From: Phorcus lineatus
Lineage: Eukaryota > Mollusca > Gastropoda > Trochida > Trochidae
Direction of reading: 5' to 3'
NCBI GenBank assembly: GCA_921293015.1
Contig: OV121082.1
Span: 25,805,497-25,869,496 of the forward strand
Length of the DNA stretch: 64,000 nt
The position numbers were made by a program, and so were the translations under genes. The notes beneath the pieces were generated by a model, which searched no databases, had not been told where the DNA came from, and was given only the letters and a program-made list of their open reading frames with translations. Shown piece by piece: positions 1-14,210 of the stretch; positions within the stretch are counted from its first letter, which is position 1; the number at the start of each line of letters is the position of its first letter.

Positions 1-1384
1 AGATGAAAATAGTACACAGGAGAGTAGACAGATCAGAAATTGACGAATTACCACAGATTTGCAAATAGAAAACTAGACCAAAAGTCACCGAAAAGGTCGT
101 TTGAATAATTGAATCTTATAAATGGGAATTATTCGACTGATGCTTTGGTATCTTGCATTAAACAAACCAGGTTTATTTGGTAAATCATGTCAAAGAGGAC
201 GGGGAGATGCAAGGAAACGAGCATCAATATGTTAGATCTGAAAAGGATCGGTGAACGAGTGTCGCTGACTTCCCCGATCAAACAGGTTAGGATATTGGTT
301 TGTCTGCCTCTACAAATCACCACTTTGATCTCGCAGACATGAAGAGGAAATTAACACTATTCACACTAAGAAAAAACAAATATTGGTAAAAATTACATGA
401 TCACTGGACAAAGCACGTATTAGAAGACGTTCGACCAACTGAAATAAGTGTTCACAACCTTTTATCATTATTTATCTAGTTTACAAAATCATCATTTGTT
501 TTTCCTATTATGTTGCTAATCGTTGCCCATTACCGAGACTTTATTGTTACGAAGAATTTTCTTCCAAAACTTATTAAGAACACATACATGTCTAGACTGT
601 ATATTAAATATCTCGTCGGTGGAATATATAAAAATAAGGCAAAATACTGAATGGCACCGAGTTGTTTTTTAATAAATTTTATTTTTCAAAATATGAGGAC
701 CTTGATAGAAAACTTTTTCGCAGAGCTTATATTGGTGTTAATAAAAATCACTGGAGCGTGCCTTTCCTACATCTGTAACCTTTAATGTTTAACAAATACA
801 CTTAACACTCTGAGAAACTCTTTGAAACCGTCCCAGTAAAAAAAACCAATTACAGACGTTCGTCGTGAAATCCATTAGACCAGATTAACTATATTTCAAC
901 TTAATTTGGACAGCAACCGCATTATAAATTTATTTAAACCTTTGAATGAAAACGAACAAAACTCACAATCTTTTTAGAATGATGAAAAATACATATAACT
1001 GGTTGACAACATTGTTTGGAGGAACCCAATGCAAATTGACGTTAGGAAGTCAACATAGGTGTCAAGAATAACAACATTATTCTTAAGTTAACAAGCATAG
1101 TAATTCATTTTAGGAAACTAACTGCATAAGTTAATCAAACACTATGGCGTGAACTTCAAACTGATGATGCGTCCATATCACGTTTATAAATACTTCTTGG
1201 ATAAATCGATTGATCAATCGCTGTTAAATTAGATTTTTTTAAAGAGAACACCTCATGAAATAAAGAGTGTGCCAACCATGGGGCCGCGACAAGATATGCT
1301 ATAATCCATTTTTAGAAGGGGTTGTTAAATCAAGACCAGAGGATGGAACATAATCTCAGTTTAAAAAAAAGAATACTTCATATC
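1..1384. other. Unannotated AT-rich stretch
   Basis: I see no gene, RNA or recognisable repeat here. Open frames are short (64 codons at most) and resemble no family I know. Confidence 0.5.
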
Positions 1385-1580
1385 CACCCTGTTCATTATT
1401 CATCACACTTCTCATCCCAACCACACAGACAGCTCCTCTTCTCCTTGACTAAAGACTGATCATGACTACTGATCAAGCAAGCCACTCAAATGTAACAAAC
1501 ATCTCTTCTTCTACCATGTAAACACTAATGTATGCTGAGTCGAATATCAATTCCATTACGTTCAATTACTTTTATAGTAG
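1385..1580. repeat. Possible dispersed repeat, shared with 14060-14210
   Basis: A pyrimidine-rich block ending in AATTCCATTA followed by TTCAA and a T-rich tail resembles the block near 14060-14210, which ends AATTCCATTAATTTCAAG. Between them are matching short runs around GTAAACA and ACTAAT. The similarity is weak and was judged by eye, so this may be two copies of an old repeat or coincidence. Confidence 0.25.
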
Positions 1581-1639
1581 TGGTAAGTACACTTGCAATT
1601 ATTTATACACATAAAGTTAGGTATTCATGAAGCCTCCAC

Positions 1640-1935
1640 TTGACTCAATACCTTATCGTGGTGTAGTGGTTTGCGTCCTTCAAAGACCCCGAGAGCTATG
1701 CCAGCTGGAGTTAACGTGCTCCTGTTGGGGGCACCCAAGCTGGACGAGCCGACGGGTAGAAAGAAACCAGACCAAACTGGAGTCGCTCTAAAACCTGCTG
1801 TCTATCTCTTACTATGCCTTTCTTCCTGTCTTTTCTCTCATCCTTTCGAACCTTTTGCCTAATCTGTCCACACTCTTTTGGATGTTACCTCGTGTTCAGT
1901 AACTGAAATGTTATTCAAACAAAGTAGTGCGACTT
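1640..1935 (-). repeat. GTGAGTGAG-family dispersed repeat, copy 1
   Basis: Read on the minus strand, this block runs from a core with TTTCAGTTACTGAACACG through AAAGAGTGTGGACAG and GGTTTTAGAGCGACT, then a segment with GTCCAGCTTGGGTGCCCC, to an end reading CCACTACACCACGATAAGG. The same ordered blocks recur at 8461, 32771 and 62388 on the plus strand, and the far end recurs at 60605 on the minus strand. This copy holds the most complete 3' part but lacks the GTGAGTGAG start. An open frame of 63 codons across it is incidental. Similar repeats are common in mollusc genomes as I remember them; I infer a non-coding mobile or satellite-like repeat of unknown mechanism. Confidence 0.75.
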
Positions 1936-4900
1936 GACTTACATAATAAACAGGAACATTGAGATTAACAATTATGTTCAGCCAACAAGTGTCAGTCTTA
2001 CTTTTATTTGTAGCAAATAATGGGCACGGCAAGGCAGTGAATTGTCTCGACCATTAAATGTTATTAAAAAATTAACATGTTTCACCAATTTCTGATTAAA
2101 TTAAATTAATTATGAGTCATGCAAAAAAAGAAGTGTTATTAACCGATGTTTTTTTTTATACTAAAAATGCAATAACCTAATTCAGGAACACAAATAATTC
2201 TTATTTGTACTGAGAAGGAAGCCTTCTTTGTAATGGAAATATTTAGAATTTTTTACTTGACTCGATGTACGTATACATACAGTATGAGTTATTTATGAGA
2301 AAGCATGGTTTCAATCCGACAGTTCCATGTCCTACTTCTTTTAATGTCATGACGAAGGTGTTTGACTTTGCCCTTGTCAACCACAAGGAAAACATTTTTG
2401 ATATAATAGAATATTTGTGATTGGCGTAATTTCCAAAATTTTAATTGTAATAATGAACTTGACAACGGAAGATAAGGGTTCTTATGAGTAATAGATATTG
2501 TTGATCTGAACACAGCAGCTGTTCCAACCTTTTATTCTGCAAAAGTGTTAAATAGACACGTGCGTAAATGATAAGATAGGCAGAGTGTAAATAAGGCAGA
2601 CACGAATACTGGTATACAGGACAGGAGGCAGAAGGCCAAGTTTGAGACCGGTAAAATGTGCATGTTTTGTGAGTGTTCATCACAAGTCTCAACTGTCTGA
2701 AAATATATGTACATAGTTATATTCACAAGGGGGGCGAGAAGATAGAAATTTCTTCCAATTAATTTGGTCCTTAAAGGCTGCGAGTAAGTGTGTATACTGA
2801 TGTTAAAAGTTGATATGTTACGGGAAATATTCTCTCTATTTGCCACATATTTACTAACTTATTTGCGGTGCAATGGGTCCTAAAACAGCGTGATTAACAC
2901 TAACACATATTGATTTGTGTTGGATTAAAGACGATTCGTTTTGGATTTAAAATGATTTAATGACTTCTTAAAATGTCATATCAACACTTAGTGCATAGAT
3001 AATATTGCTTTCGAATCAAATTTGAAACGTTTTCCAATTGAAAAAAAAAACTATTTGCTTTCACATGGCAGTCATGAAATTCCAAATCATCGCACCATTT
3101 AATATTGAGATATTTCACGGCGGCACAAGAGTAAATCAGTATTCGGATGTTTTATACGATTCGTTTCAATGGGATGAAGTTCAAGGTCATTTAGAATTCT
3201 ATTAAAGATGGCATTCATCTAAATCAAATAAAGAATTCAATTTAACTCTAGTAATTTACTGAATTTACTAATTTACTGAATATTGAATCTACCTATCAAT
3301 CTTTTTGGATGTGTCAATCCTATAGTTAAGGCTTCAGAGATTGGCGCAATTGCTAACATTAATTTATTGCAATTCAGTTTAGCAATCCCTTGCATTTGAA
3401 CCCCACTGCAAGCATGCAAATGGTATTTGGTCATATATATCGATAAATTCTGATGCCCGTCACATAAACAATGCATCAACACCATCGATGCGGTGAGAAA
3501 CTGACATCCAAGGAATAGTTTTAAATCTACATAGAAGTTTGTCAAAAATTCTGCTAAATTGTGTGTTTATGACTTGTCGTTTCTAGATAAACACTTAAAT
3601 CGATGCTATTTGAAAATTCCCCCTTTCATAGCTACATGCTATTACCAGCTGAAATAGGTTTGGGGTCTTCAGGTCTTAAGCATTCGAGTTACCAATAGAC
3701 AGTTAGTTTATCTCCTGTATCACCTATATTGATCACAGATAAGTATACACTGATTCTCTGCTATGATTTAAAGTCAGATATGACACGTGCTCCTGTGCAC
3801 AGCACACTTGATCGGAATCGAGTGTCGAAGTCAAAACAGGATCATTAAATTGTACTTTAGGCTACCTTAGACCATATCCATACTAACAGAGGATATACAT
3901 GTTTTACAGGTTAAAACGTTATGAAAATGACAGAAATAAAACAAACGCAAATGCTTCGATTAAAACATTTAGTACTGATAAGTTTATTACTTTGAATCGT
4001 ATTGTACAAGGATTGCCAGAAATCATGGAAAGTATAAATAGAGCACAGCCAAATGTTACATTTGGCCTTAGTTTAAAAAAAATTTCATAAATCCCTTCCA
4101 CATCAACAGAGTGTCTAAAAACGATTACCAAATCAATTTACACTTGCCCTTGATTGTAATATCCAAATATCATTTTTAACAATGTAAAAGTTACTTACAA
4201 AACTTATATTGTTCAAATACATAAGTTTCCAAAGACTTATCTTAATTTGAGATATCCATTATGACAATTTGAGTCAAGTAATATATACATGTATGTGAGA
4301 AATAAAAGTTTTGAAGGTTAAAAACTGAGAGAACATACACCGGTAAAAAATTCTATTTTGCAACTCCTCTTTTCTCAATAACTGTCCTGATATTGTTTTA
4401 TGATTTTCGATTGATAGGAATACAATCCATATTGGAAATTTTCTTTTATAGTTAAAAGAAATATGAATGTGGAAATAAAAACAATCTTTTCAATAATTAC
4501 ATAGTTTATCATTTAAATATCAGTAATATAAGTAATCCCTTTAAAACAGTAAAATCTCATAGCCGAACATATTTTAGTGTACATAATGTAGTAGTAATCT
4601 TACTGAAGAAGAAGTCGATGCCGACAGAAACTGACTACGCCTAACTACATCAGACACTCAAACGTGAGAGAAAGGCACTCGGCTCAATGGACATGAATGG
4701 TTGCGCAATCGTCACAGGTGTCCATTTGCTTGACTGTTTAAGTGTTATTGTTGTATCTGTGTCAATAAAGATACATATTTCTTTCTTAACTCCTTTGTAA
4801 TAAAGTTGCCAGCCGTTAATTCTAAAATATCTGTTTCATTGAACAGGTTTAGCAGTTCCACAATGTACTGACACAATACATCTTATCAGTTAATAGTGAA

Positions 4901-7339
4901 CGTTCGACCTCAGACGAGGTTGTGTTCTATGACCCCGAACTAGTCCATTTAGGTTTTGTCCATAACCGAATGTCGGCATCTAATGTAGACAGGAGTTGAC
5001 AGAGTTTACAAATGTGTTTTATTAGTGCCAGTAACTTTCCAAATTAATAGCAAACTTAACAATCAATGTCATGTGCTCATGGTTATTTTCTTTTCCAGTT
5101 CAAAAGGAATTTATCGAAACTACAAACTGGACGTCTGTAGTATAGACACATTGACAAACTTAGTTTTTGGGTAATTTCATAATCAAATACCTAGATGGTA
5201 ATGACTTGTTCTTAAGTTAGATAAAATAAAATTCTACGAGAACTATTTCGTTTGATCCTAACAATTGAGTAGTAACAGATTCAATAATACAAGACGATAT
5301 CTATCATCTGAGGCCATTTCATCATAAGGCCTGTTGTTCAGAAACCGAACAAAGACTAAATAGGTCATGAAATACGAGTAATGCTTCAAAACATCCAATT
5401 AAGAGCAAACTTTCTTTTGTTAACTCCAAGAAATGAAGTAGTTTCTCTCCAAAATAGTTTTGCTGTTTGGTTACATAATACGAAAATCAATATCAGTAAG
5501 TTACAAATTATGTGTTCACTTGTGTGCAGATTTTGAACTTGGCAGGGATCTCATCACGAGTAAGAATAGTTTATCGTCTAAAATGACCTTGGTTCGGACA
5601 CTTATTAAATTTACGTTAAAATGAAATATAATGTTTTGACTTGCCTGGCAAAGGCTAAGGAAACATTAATAAAAAAAACAACTATAACATATGACCAAAA
5701 ATAAGCGCGGTTTTTTGTTTATGACTGCGTCTGTGTTTTCGACGCCATTATATTAAATTGACGCTTGCAACAGTTGCGGAAAACATACCATACTGAAGCA
5801 TGCTGTGTATCAAAATCAAATTAATTCTTGTTTACTAAGTAGTTGAATGTTATTTTATAGGCTATTCACCGTACCTTTAGCAATATTGAATTCCTATAAA
5901 TATTTTTTTTCAAACCGGGGAGGCATGTGAGAACATTATAGGTTGAACTGTCCAAATTGATATACGCAATTAAAACCATTACGTTAGCTTCATTTGCATT
6001 GTTGATAGTTACGTTTGCTGAAAATTAGGTTCTTTCAGATAATTATTTATAATAAAGTAGTTTAGAATATTTGAATCAATACACTGTCTGAACCACGGTC
6101 AGCTCGCCCTTTTTGCTTTTTTAAAACCTAATTTCAAGGATTTACAAATCATGAAACACGATGACCAATAAATAAATGGTTATGCATTTATTTCGACGTG
6201 TGTGGCAGTGATTTATAGCTGTAACATGAAAACAGAAATTATTGATTCTTCTCTCAATGTGAATAAGTTGCCGACATTAACAACTTTTCTAGCATTAATG
6301 TCAATAACTGTCAGTATTTATTAGGAAGAATAAGAGTTTTGATCACTGATGTAATAATTGTGCTATATGAAATAAGATGAATACTATAATAGAAACTTTC
6401 TGTCATATTGAAGCATAGTTTTGACATTACATGTTTTTAAATATCTCACTAAGTAGCAACATTCAGGATTGTCATGACCGGACGTGAATAGGTATAGCTA
6501 TGTTTGATAGAACCGTCTTGTTTTGTAGAAAATCAACCAGAATAACAACTGGATGTATCAAATTGACAGGTTTACAACTAATGAAGCTATTGGTTTGCAT
6601 TTTAAGTTACAAAAATCAGTTGTTTCATTTTATAAGAAATGAACTTGCTGTTTCATCATTTAGTTGGTTATCAGTTTTGACTTCGTATGACTTGAATCCA
6701 ATTGAAACTTATGATATGAGCTTTTCTACTAGTGAAAAAGTTAACAAATTTGTGTCTTTTTGATATGTCGATATGACTTGAGTTTCCAAGAATAAACATA
6801 TTTCTTTAAAATATATCATGCACTTTGAGATGAAATTTCCCCCTCGTGAATATATAGTTCTTTTTATAGTTTCTTAAACATATTTTTAAGATTGTGTTTA
6901 TATAATATTTTGTCTAGTTCAGTCTAATGCCCCCTTAACACCAAAACTGGAATGATCTCGAATCACCGAGAAAGAGACTGTCGAAATTCGAGATGGTTCG
7001 TGAACATTCGGCAAACTTATTAAAAAACAATTACACTTTACGAAACGTTTACGGAAATTCGTAGCTTTTCATTTCACCTACGAAATATCAACGAATCATA
7101 AGAATTATACAAGACACAGTTACAAATACACTACGGATTTACACGAATTAGATACCATATGATTCATGCAGGATTAGTTAAGGAGATTTTTGGATCAGCG
7201 TTGAGTGAAGTGTATTTTGTCGTAACAGAGAATATACAAGGTATTTTTGTGTTATGGGTAAGGAAAAATAATGTTGGTCTCCGTTGGTCCAGAACCCTTA
7301 TTTATAACTACTCAAGATATTTTTCTTCACTGGCTACCG
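1936..7339. other. Unannotated stretch
   Basis: About 5.4 kb of AT-rich sequence with many poly-A and poly-T runs. Short open frames occur (for example 2532-2846 and 3273-3545 on the minus strand, 6500-6763 on the plus strand), but none shows a domain, a signal peptide with a following mature region, or splice structure that I recognise. I see no gene here. Confidence 0.5.
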
Positions 7340-7935
7340 TGTTACCGTGTGATATCATCTGTCTGTAGACATATTGCTCACATACTGCTCCCTACCAGCC
7401 TCAACTCTACGTCCACTACAGCTTCTTCAGAACTCAGCAGCCAGAATCATCTCCCGTTGTCTTAAATCTGAACACATTGAACCAATCAAGAAACAGCTAC
7501 ATTGGCTACCAGTTTCCTTAGGGTTCCATATCAAGATTCTTACACTAACATATCTTTGCCTGAAAACACAGACTCCTCCCATCTATCTTCAAGATCTGCT
7601 TAAATCCCGCAAGTCCTAAAGAGCTCTACGCTCAAACGATCTCGATCTTCTCGACACATCGAGAACCAACGTTAACACTGTCAGAGGAGAGAGGATGTGC
7701 CAATATGAGAACCAACGTTAACACTGTCAGGGGAGAGAGGATGTGCCAATATGCTGCCCCAAAGCTATGGAATTCACTGCCAGACTACATAAAGATATCA
7801 CTCTCAGTACAAGTTTTTAGAACGTCTCTTATCAATAGCCTTTCCTGATTGTAAAGCGCCAGTGATCAGCCCAGCTGAAACTCGGCGCTATTAAAATTGA
7901 TTATTTATTTATTTTATTTATTTATTTTTTATCAA
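7340..7935 (+). pseudogene. L2/CR1-like LINE 3' end, decayed reverse transcriptase tail
   Basis: The frame from 7374 encodes the C-terminal part of a non-LTR retrotransposon polymerase. It has the family signatures LQNSAARIISR and KKQLHWLPVS, followed by KILTLTYLC. The frame is closed by TAA at 7617-7619 but stays coding-like beyond it, reading LRSNDLDLLDTSRTNV and then GERMCQY. A 46-bp tandem duplication at 7661-7752 shifts the frame. After it come AAPKLWNSLPDYI and VFRTSL, ending at TGA near 7848. The short 3' tail contains GCGCTATTAAAATTGATTATTTATTTA, in line with the simple A/T-rich tails of L2/CR1 elements. Catalytic RT and endonuclease domains are absent, as expected for a 5'-truncated insertion. 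It is dead: it has one stop and one frameshift. Confidence 0.85.
7661..7752 (+). repeat. 46-bp tandem duplication inside LINE remnant
   Basis: Two adjacent copies (7661-7706 and 7707-7752) both begin GAGAACCAACGTTAACACTG and end ATGTGCCAATAT. They differ at one position (AGAGGAG versus AGGGGAG). Because 46 is not a multiple of three, the duplication breaks the LINE reading frame. Confidence 0.95.
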
Positions 7936-8460
7936 GAAACTTAACAGATTTATCAAGCATCAGATCGAGTTGACGTTTTCCTACAGCTGGCATATGCAAT
8001 ATCTGTGATAAATGTTTACCTTTTGTAAGTTATTTGCTACAAACATCGCACTAGTCTCATCTTACTTATAAGACGCTGTCCAAAAATTATTTCTTGATTT
8101 TGACAGAATATCTATTTTATTCAAATGAAGTTGTTCGCGTAACTGTTGAAAAGCCTTGATCTGTAATATTCTCGCGAATTTGTTTAAAAGGGTTGTTGAG
8201 GTAAGTGCCTTCTGAGACTGTAACGTGTCGAATTGATATAAATGAAACCATTATATTCACACACAATAATGTTGTATATTTACATGTAAACATCACCGAG
8301 AAACCGGGTTGAAACTAGTTTTCACGTCGTTAGGAACCTAATTTCGACTTCAAACATGCAAAGTTCAGGCAAGGAAGGTGTGCTTTCAGAATGTTAAGAT
8401 GTCGTACTATGCCTCGCGTACTCGAGTCATATTTTTCCTCCCCGTCAGAGCCCCGTAATA

Positions 8461-8725
8461 GTGAATGAGTGAGTGAGTGAGCAGGGGTTTATTGGTTTTA
8501 ATGGGATCTCAACAATATATCAGCTCGTCAACACGTGGATGAAAATCATCTAAAAGAGAGTGGACTGGGATAAAAGCAATCTATAGTTTGAGAGAACATT
8601 AATAAAGAAAGGCAAAGTTAGAAATAGATAGCACGTTTTTGGAACGAATCATATTTAGTCTGGCTTCTACCCTTTAACCCTTGTACACCGTTGCCCCTAA
8701 AGGGCATATGTTACCCAAGTTTGTT
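8461..8725 (+). repeat. GTGAGTGAG-family dispersed repeat, copy 2
   Basis: It starts with GTGAATGAGTGAGTGAGTGAG, then carries ACACGTGGATGAAAATCATC, AAAGAGAGTGGACTGGGAT and TTTAGTCTGGCTTCTACCC, in the same order as the copies at 32771 and 1640. It is divergent in the middle and lacks the far CACTACACCACG end. Confidence 0.75.
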
Positions 8726-11604
8726 GTTCCATCTTTGGGTAAGTATAACTGGTCAATTTCTTTGCCGTCTTCTTATGGACTTTGAATCAGCTTGAACGCT
8801 TCTTGTTTGTTCCACACACATTTGGACACGTGTGCTTTTTTACCCTTACCGAAATTTGAAACAACAATCTGCGATTACGTTGACCCCAAACATATTAAGT
8901 GCCATTTTCGGCATCATTTTACAACCATTACCATTTATGATTTGAAATACCAAATATGTTACATTTTAACAGAAATTTAGGAGTTTCAAAAAATGAAATT
9001 CTATACTTGTGCCATTAAAACCCGAAACATACGTGTATCTAGTGCAATCAATAAGGAATGCAATTCATATGATTACCGTTCGTATAATGTCTATGCACTG
9101 TGACAGAGATAGAAAATGGATGATTTATAAATGCAAGATGTATGCAAAACAATTAAACATTATATGTTTTCATCAGTTAACAACATCAATCAATATTATT
9201 AACTGGGGTCATTCTTTACCCCCCGCACCAATCAAAGGTAGAGCAAGTCCGTATACGCGTATACCTGTGGTTCATCATTTTGTGTTATTAAGTAAACAGG
9301 TAATCAATGCCTAGTCTGAGCTTTATCCCTTTAGCTTTTAGTTGTGGTAAATGATTACAACGACTGTAACACACGTACTGAGCACTTGCATGGCATGCAG
9401 TTGATAGTGGTCATAAACAAATCAATCTCATATATGAAAAAGACATTTCCCCCAATCTCTGTATACAATAATAGTAATCACATTATTTCACATTGTGTTG
9501 TTTTGGTTAACTTTCACTGGAATTGCCTTGTCTATAAATCTAATATTCCTAAAGCTTTGATACTTTCCATTGACATATCTATATCATGGGGATTTGGAGG
9601 TAATATTCTCTGAGGGCATTGAAGCTGCAATATGAAAACATGCATTAACGAGAAAATGTATATTTACAATAAAAGTAAAAATATCATTCCAGTTATAAAT
9701 TTTTTTATTTATTTTTCTCACTTTTTCTTTTGCAATATGCTGTGTTATTTTAATCAATTTTGATATTAGTGACGTTACAAAATGCTTTTCGATTTGACAG
9801 GCAACACTTCAACACACCTGCTAAATATACTTGTCACATTGTCGAACTTAAGGAGTTGAAGCATAATTTTAACAACGCTTTCCAAATGCATTAAATACAC
9901 GATTCACGCAAGTTAGGAGCATAATCATATTTATTAGCTTTCACTCCACTTGCTCCGAGTCAGTTGTGCTTCATGGCCCTTCAAACACGCCTACCTCGGG
10001 CGTAGAACAACTGTTACATCTCCCTTTCGTCTGACAGACTCTAAGATAACTGTTAGAAAGGCTCCAATCTAATTGTAAATGGAAGTTCTTGTGCTAGAAG
10101 AGAATGATAACCAGAGGACGTAGAAAAACATTCCTTAAAGTGCAGTGTTGCCCAATGCTAGGGATGTTTCTGGAAATAAGGTTTTGCTGGTAGACGATGC
10201 ATCTTAAGCCGCATAACTTTATGTGCACTGGCTAATTTAAACCTTGCTGCCAACATGTCAAAATTCATGTTTCGAGTGCAACACCGTCTTTGGTGAAAAG
10301 TTGTAATTCTCATGTGATTTCTCATTGGACTATCCTTAGCAACAGCCTTGCTTACAAGCAAAAAATATTTGGGGATTTTTTTCTAGTCCTACCTTAACAA
10401 GTGATTTGGGCTAGCGCAAGTATAGGCCACGTGTTTGAAGTTTGAAGATGATAGACGAAGACGTATAATTATAAGCCTTTCCGGCTTCGAAGGTAGGCAA
10501 ATTGGTAACCATCCTCACTGTGCACAACTTTTGGACAAAATCCTACCACTTTACCTGAATTATATGTTGTTCTTGTCAATACATTAACAACATGAACGTG
10601 GCTTATATAAGAAAACGTATTGTCAGTGTACTTAAGCGAGTTGTCTTTCTGACTGGAGATAATAATTTCGTCTACATTTTAATTACAACGGACAAAGCAT
10701 AACGTATATCATTATGGTTTGCGTTGTTCTTGTAAGTAAAACCAGTTATAGCAAAATAATGTACTCCGATAAATGATACTAAGAAATTGAAAATATATTC
10801 CTTTTATTTCATACTACCACACTCCTTTAGTACTCCCAATATTCAAATGGAATTATAACATGAAAAATATTACTTACTGACAGTGTTTTAAAATTGTTAA
10901 TTACTATTTAACTATCAGTCAAGTACTATATTTTCGTTGTATTTTGATAGTGCAGGAATTTATTGATGGTACGAAACGGGACTCGAAACATTAAAATAAT
11001 TTATTCTACAGTACAACACTTGTCCGACGCTCTCACTATTTAGTTGGATTTGAACAGCGCAAAGAGATTGTTTGTTTACAGCGCTAAAGTGTTTAATTAT
11101 CTCATTAACAACCAATCCAACTATGTTCGATCGATCAGCACACATAGATGAGGATCTCCGTGCTTTATTGATTTTCGCTTAACGATTTCAATTATCTTCA
11201 GTACCTAGACCCATAGTAACACTACCACGCATGGTTAAAGTTACCTGTGTACACGGTCTTACCTCATGTTTATACATGAGTACGTATTTTGTTTTCCTAT
11301 CAGATTAATCTTAAAGAAACATGTTTACGTAGCTAACAATTACAGAATGAAACAAAGATGATCAGAACTGGTTTTATGGTTCACCTATTATCATGAATTG
11401 TTATACTTGTAAAACTAAACCGAGCATTTCTTAATATTGTCATTCATAATCAAAAACAACGTTTATCTGTCAATAGATAATGTTTTGCTTCAGTTATGTA
11501 GCATGTAATAGATACTCCGAACGTTTTTGATTGATGATATTTACTCTTCTACTTTTACGTTGTCTAATCTGTGATGCGAAGGAAAGCAATTATCATAAAT
11601 TTCA
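8726..11604. other. Unannotated stretch
   Basis: Open frames at 9009-9314 (101 codons) and 9344-9613 (89 codons) have no recognisable domain and are AT-driven. I see no RNA gene and no clear repeat. Confidence 0.5.
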
Positions 11605-11745
11605 GGTCTATTTACAATGAACTTGAAACCAAATAACCCAGAACTGTACAGTTCTCAGACAGGTTTGAAACCTGACCGTAATAAAAGAGGATATAATCCA
11701 CAAAGAGTGTGATTAGTTCAAGTTTTCAACATCAGAAGACAAACA
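11605..11745 (+). repeat. Dispersed repeat family A, divergent copy
   Basis: The order TTTACAATGAACTTGAAACC, AAATAACCCAGAACT, TCTCAGAC and GTGATTAGTTCAAGT matches the block TTTACAGTGAACTCGAGACC, TAATAACCTACAGATCT and GCGATTAGTTCAAGTGT at 23400-23685, and its relative at 44395-44660. It is the most diverged of the three. Confidence 0.6.
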
Positions 11746-13379
11746 TTCAGATTTTATCTTCTCGGGTAAACTTATCTATTCTCTGAATAGTGTTCATCGT
11801 GTCAATGTGAATAGATACAAGAAGCTTTGTAGGATAGGTAAAGCAAAAGTAGGTTTCATCTCCAAACCAAGGCAATCTGACCGAATCCATCGGTATCGAT
11901 ATACTTAAGGCTAATCCCTTGATCTTCCCCAAGAGGCAAGCTACGTAGATGCTTCATATGATACCTTTGCTTGATTTCGTCGCACTGTTAGCGACTCTTT
12001 TTAACTCAATATATTTTCTATGTTCGATCATTTATTGGCTTCAGGTACGTTTCCGCATTTCGCAGTTTCGGTATGGCGTTACTTTTGCCAAGTATATTGT
12101 TGCTCACTGTAATGAGTCCTAAATGAGTTCATTTTCAATCAGAAATAGCACGTTAATTACATTGATAAATGGGTAGGGTTAGAATTATGATACCATTTGG
12201 ATACAAATGTATTGTTTGTGTATGATTTCTAATTTTAGTTCAAATAAGAAAGTTATGTTTGGTAAAGTACCGACGTGCGTCAGTCCCTCACTTCGTGACG
12301 GCGTTTCACTTATGTGAAAGCTGTTTTGACGTCAATATATTGTTCGAGATTGCTGACAATCTGCGTGAAAAGCTAACGTCAGTCACTTGTGGTGATGCTT
12401 TTGGTGATAGGTATTTGAAATACAACAGATGAATTTTTTTTCAGGACATTGGATTATTGCCTTCTTTTTGACCCTCACAAAACTATTTTAAATTGACTGC
12501 ACATTGATGCTTCCCCGGGCCTCAAAGGTTAAGTTAATGTTTGAATAGCTTAACACTGACATGATGATCAAAATGAAAAACAATTATTCTTCGATTAATC
12601 ATACATTACTTGTAACAAGTTTCATAATTGATAATAGTTACCTAATGCAACATGACGATAGATAATGTTGGAACCGCTCTAAAGAATTGATGTATCTTGT
12701 ATCCATGCTCTAGATTGCATTCATTGTAAATATGCAACTTTTATGACACTTCAACCATTTCAGTGACTTTGAGAAAATTAAAATCTCAGACTGCAGGCCT
12801 CAGAGTATCTCAGAAACAGCAATAAACTGAAGATTTTATAACTGATGTAACTGAAGAAAATCTTTTCTGATATATTTGTTTCATTGATATGATTGCTTTT
12901 CAGGTTTTACAGGACTACATGGAACCTACATGTATATCTTCTGAAACCAGGTCTGATAATTTCTACATCAGTTTAAAGAGGCTACCGGATCTCAGAGGCC
13001 ACGGGAAACATCGTAAATGTGATCTTGTCACGGTTGCTCCCCATGTAATAGATATAGTGTTTTAATGTACCCTTGTCTCATCGGTCCTCATCTTAATCAA
13101 TCAATTTTAGGAGTATCATTAATGTTGGCCAGTTTTTATGGATAACTTTTTAGGTTTTGTAACATGACGTTAAATTGATGTTTTTAACATGTTGTATATT
13201 TAGTAATCTGATAATAAAACAAATGTTTATGTCATAGTTCCAACGATTTGATAAGATCCATCTCAAAATCTTAAACAATTAAATTCAAATCTTAACCTCT
13301 TCCTTTCGTTATTTGGAAATATGCTTTTACAAGAAAGCTATATTTAAGCAGTTTAATCCCACTGGTATGTAATACCTTA
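11746..13379. other. Unannotated stretch
   Basis: No gene or repeat recognised. The sequence is AT-rich with only short open frames. Confidence 0.5.
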
Positions 13380-13850
13380 GGATATAGTTGTTTAACTGTC
13401 CGTCCGTAATCACTTCGTTTCAGCAGCAAAACTCCGAATCCATGCATCACTTCTTTCTCAAACTTGTACGAATATTACCCACCTATTTAAATGATATATT
13501 TTGATATTTTAAGATTTCTGAATTTGTATGTTACCGTTTCAATGGAAACAAGTTGAAATTGTACTATGTACATAGATAGCTCCATTTCTGAAGCAGACCT
13601 CAAAATCCATGCAGCATTTCTTTCTGAAACTTTGCATTAGTATTACCCAAGTACTGAAGTGGCGGCTTCATATATTTTTAAGTTCCGAAAAAATCATTCT
13701 GTTCCCATGGAAACAAATGAATCTTCAGTTTGTAAAAGGTATCTTCTCTTCTGTAGCAGAATTTTAAAACATGTTCATCATGTCTTTCAGAAACTTTACT
13801 GAATGGCATTACTAGAAGTTTTTAGATAATTAAGACCGTTGGGATATGTA
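13380..13850 (+). repeat. Degenerate tandem array, three units of about 160-170 bp
   Basis: Three units share a CAGCAG-like start, then CCATGCATCA or similar, CTTTCT(C/G)AAACTT, ATTACCCA and a conserved GTTTCAATGGAAACAA-type segment. The unit starts lie near 13421, 13591 and 13751. The lead-in CTGTCCGTCCGT resembles a class of repeats I recall from molluscs. Copies are strongly diverged, so the array is old. Confidence 0.6.
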
Positions 13851-14059
13851 ATCTTCCGATGACTCTTATCGTTCGAGTATGAGGTTTTGTATTATAACAA
13901 TACTTTTGAAGATTTATTTCCTTACAAAAACATTATTTGCCACACAAAATAATATAACCAAAGAGTTTCATTTTCAAATATTAGAAGAGTTTCAATATAT
14001 ATGAAAATATTAATATTTTAACTATTCTATAAACTTTGTTATGAATACTAATATCCTCT

Positions 14060-14210
14060 CGGGGTCACAGGTCATCATCTCCTGGACTAACAACAGCCCA
14101 CTTGTCTAGTTGAGCCACTCTCATCCTTTATACACCTGTCTTTCCTCCATGCAAACAACTTAAACTAATATAAGTTGCAATTCCATTAATTTCAAGTATT
14201 TTCTAGCTGA
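14060..14210. repeat. Possible dispersed repeat, partner of 1385-1580
   Basis: A C/T-rich block followed by GCAATTCCATTAATTTCAAG parallels the block at 1385-1580. Support is limited to short matching runs. Confidence 0.25.
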
